A stretch of DNA of 6,541 bases, from the NCBI GenBank assembly GCA_039932395.1, contig JBDTQB010000265.1, forward strand, positions 1-6,541. The letters run 5' to 3'. The translations under genes and the position numbers were made by a program. This DNA is from JAGNNV01 sp039932395. Lineage in GTDB: Bacteria > Acidobacteriota > Vicinamibacteria > Fen-336 > JAGNNV01. Positions 6,156-6,541 of this stretch are shown here, piece after piece; the first letter of the stretch is position 1; each line of letters begins with the position of its first letter. The notes beneath the pieces are model-generated. The model was not told the DNA's origin. It saw only the letters and a list, made by a program, of their open reading frames with translations, and did no database searches.

Positions 6156-6541
6156 ATGACAAAACAAACGACGTCGATCCTGAAACGCGTGATCCTGGTA
6201 ACTGCAGCACTCGCCCTGCCCGCGCAGGCGCTCCCCTGCGGAGACAAGCTGATGGTGGTGGCGCGGGGACAACGTGCGGCGGTCGGCCGCAACGCTCCTC
6301 ATCGCGGCGCGATCCTGCTCTATGCGAATCCTGGTGGTTCCGTCTCGGCTGCGCTTTCGGGCGCAGATCTCAAGAAGGGGCTCGAGCGGGCGGGACATCG
6401 AGTGCGCACGGTGACGACACGCGCGGATCTTCGCACCGCGGTCACCAGCGGCTCCTATGATCTCGTGCTGGCCGATCTCAAGGCGGTGAGTGAGGTGGAG
6501 GCCGACGTGAAGGCGGCTCCGTCCGGCCCGACGGTTATCCC
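6156..6541 (+). CDS. Exported protein with receiver-like fold segment, 3' end outside window
   Basis: The frame is open from the ATG at 6156 to the window edge (128 codons, no stop). Residues 1-25 form a Sec signal peptide: basic KR at 10-11, hydrophobic VILVTAALAL, and a probable cleavage site after PAQA (25). LPC at 26-28 is a poor lipobox because Pro precedes the Cys, so a lipoprotein is less likely. The mature N-terminus begins LPCGDKLMVVARG. Residues about 52-128 alternate strands and helices in a CheY-like order: AILLYANP, a helix DLKKGLERAGH, VRTV, DLRTAVTSG, then YDLVLADL, where D107 falls at the receiver phospho-Asp position, and TVI at the edge. The acidic pair normally after strand 1 is absent, so phosphorylation is doubtful. 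I do not recognise a named family. It is divergent from the winged-helix/FHA-kinase operon and may be controlled by it, but no sequence shows this. Confidence 0.85.
   Translation, partial: MTKQTTSILKRVILVTAALALPAQALPCGDKLMVVARGQRAAVGRNAPHRGAILLYANPGGSVSAALSGADLKKGLERAGHRVRTVTTRADLRTAVTSGSYDLVLADLKAVSEVEADVKAAPSGPTVI

Noticed and set aside
4673..6460. 595-codon open frame on the plus strand
   Set aside because: It is antisense to the Ser/Thr kinase and the winged-helix/FHA gene, both with clear domain motifs, and runs out of frame through the exported protein's start. Its translation is Arg/Glu/His-rich with no recognisable domain, as expected opposite GC-rich genes.

Overview
The window is a GC-rich (roughly 60-65% by eye), densely coding bacterial segment. 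It has one gene entering from the left edge, a three-gene signalling block on the minus strand, and one gene leaving at the right edge. The large membrane-anchored Ser/Thr kinase with a TolB/WD40-like propeller, and the winged-helix/FHA fusion beside it, suggest Acidobacteriota or a similar kinase-rich phylum (Gemmatimonadota, Planctomycetota, Myxococcota). This placement is inferred from gene content only. No RNA genes, insertion sequences, CRISPR arrays or long repeats were seen.

Left (1-1403, + strand): the C-terminal ~466 residues of a GH95 glycoside hydrolase (alpha-L-fucosidase / alpha-L-galactosidase family). All the catalytic residues I know of are present, but a Thr stands where fucosidases carry a His. 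The N-terminus lies outside the window. It ends 31 bp from the convergent histidine kinase stop.

Middle (1435-6094, - strand, transcribed right to left): (i) an OmpR/PhoB-type winged helix fused to a C-terminal FHA domain; (ii) 6 bp later, a kinase - TM - beta-propeller Ser/Thr kinase; (iii) 78 bp later, a histidine kinase with about six TM helices. The Ser/Thr kinase reads as two overlapping ORFs (4091-5377 and 2763-4112), and the histidine kinase loses its last ATP-binding motif. In both cases restoring one base (equivalent to re-reading one G) recovers an uninterrupted family-typical protein: about 871 residues for the Ser/Thr kinase and about 416 for the histidine kinase. These are either sequencing/assembly indels or real inactivating mutations; the sequence alone cannot decide.

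Right (6156-6541, + strand): the first 128 residues of an exported protein, divergent from the signalling block and with a strong GGAGG ribosome-binding site. After the signal peptide it has a receiver-like segment that keeps the Asp position but lacks the acidic pair.

A plausible reading is that the propeller senses something outside the membrane, the kinase phosphorylates on Ser/Thr, and the FHA domain of the winged-helix protein reads that phosphate and changes transcription. This resembles mycobacterial PknH-EmbR, but without the central BTAD domain. The histidine kinase has no response regulator in the window. The GH95 enzyme has no demonstrated link to the signalling genes.
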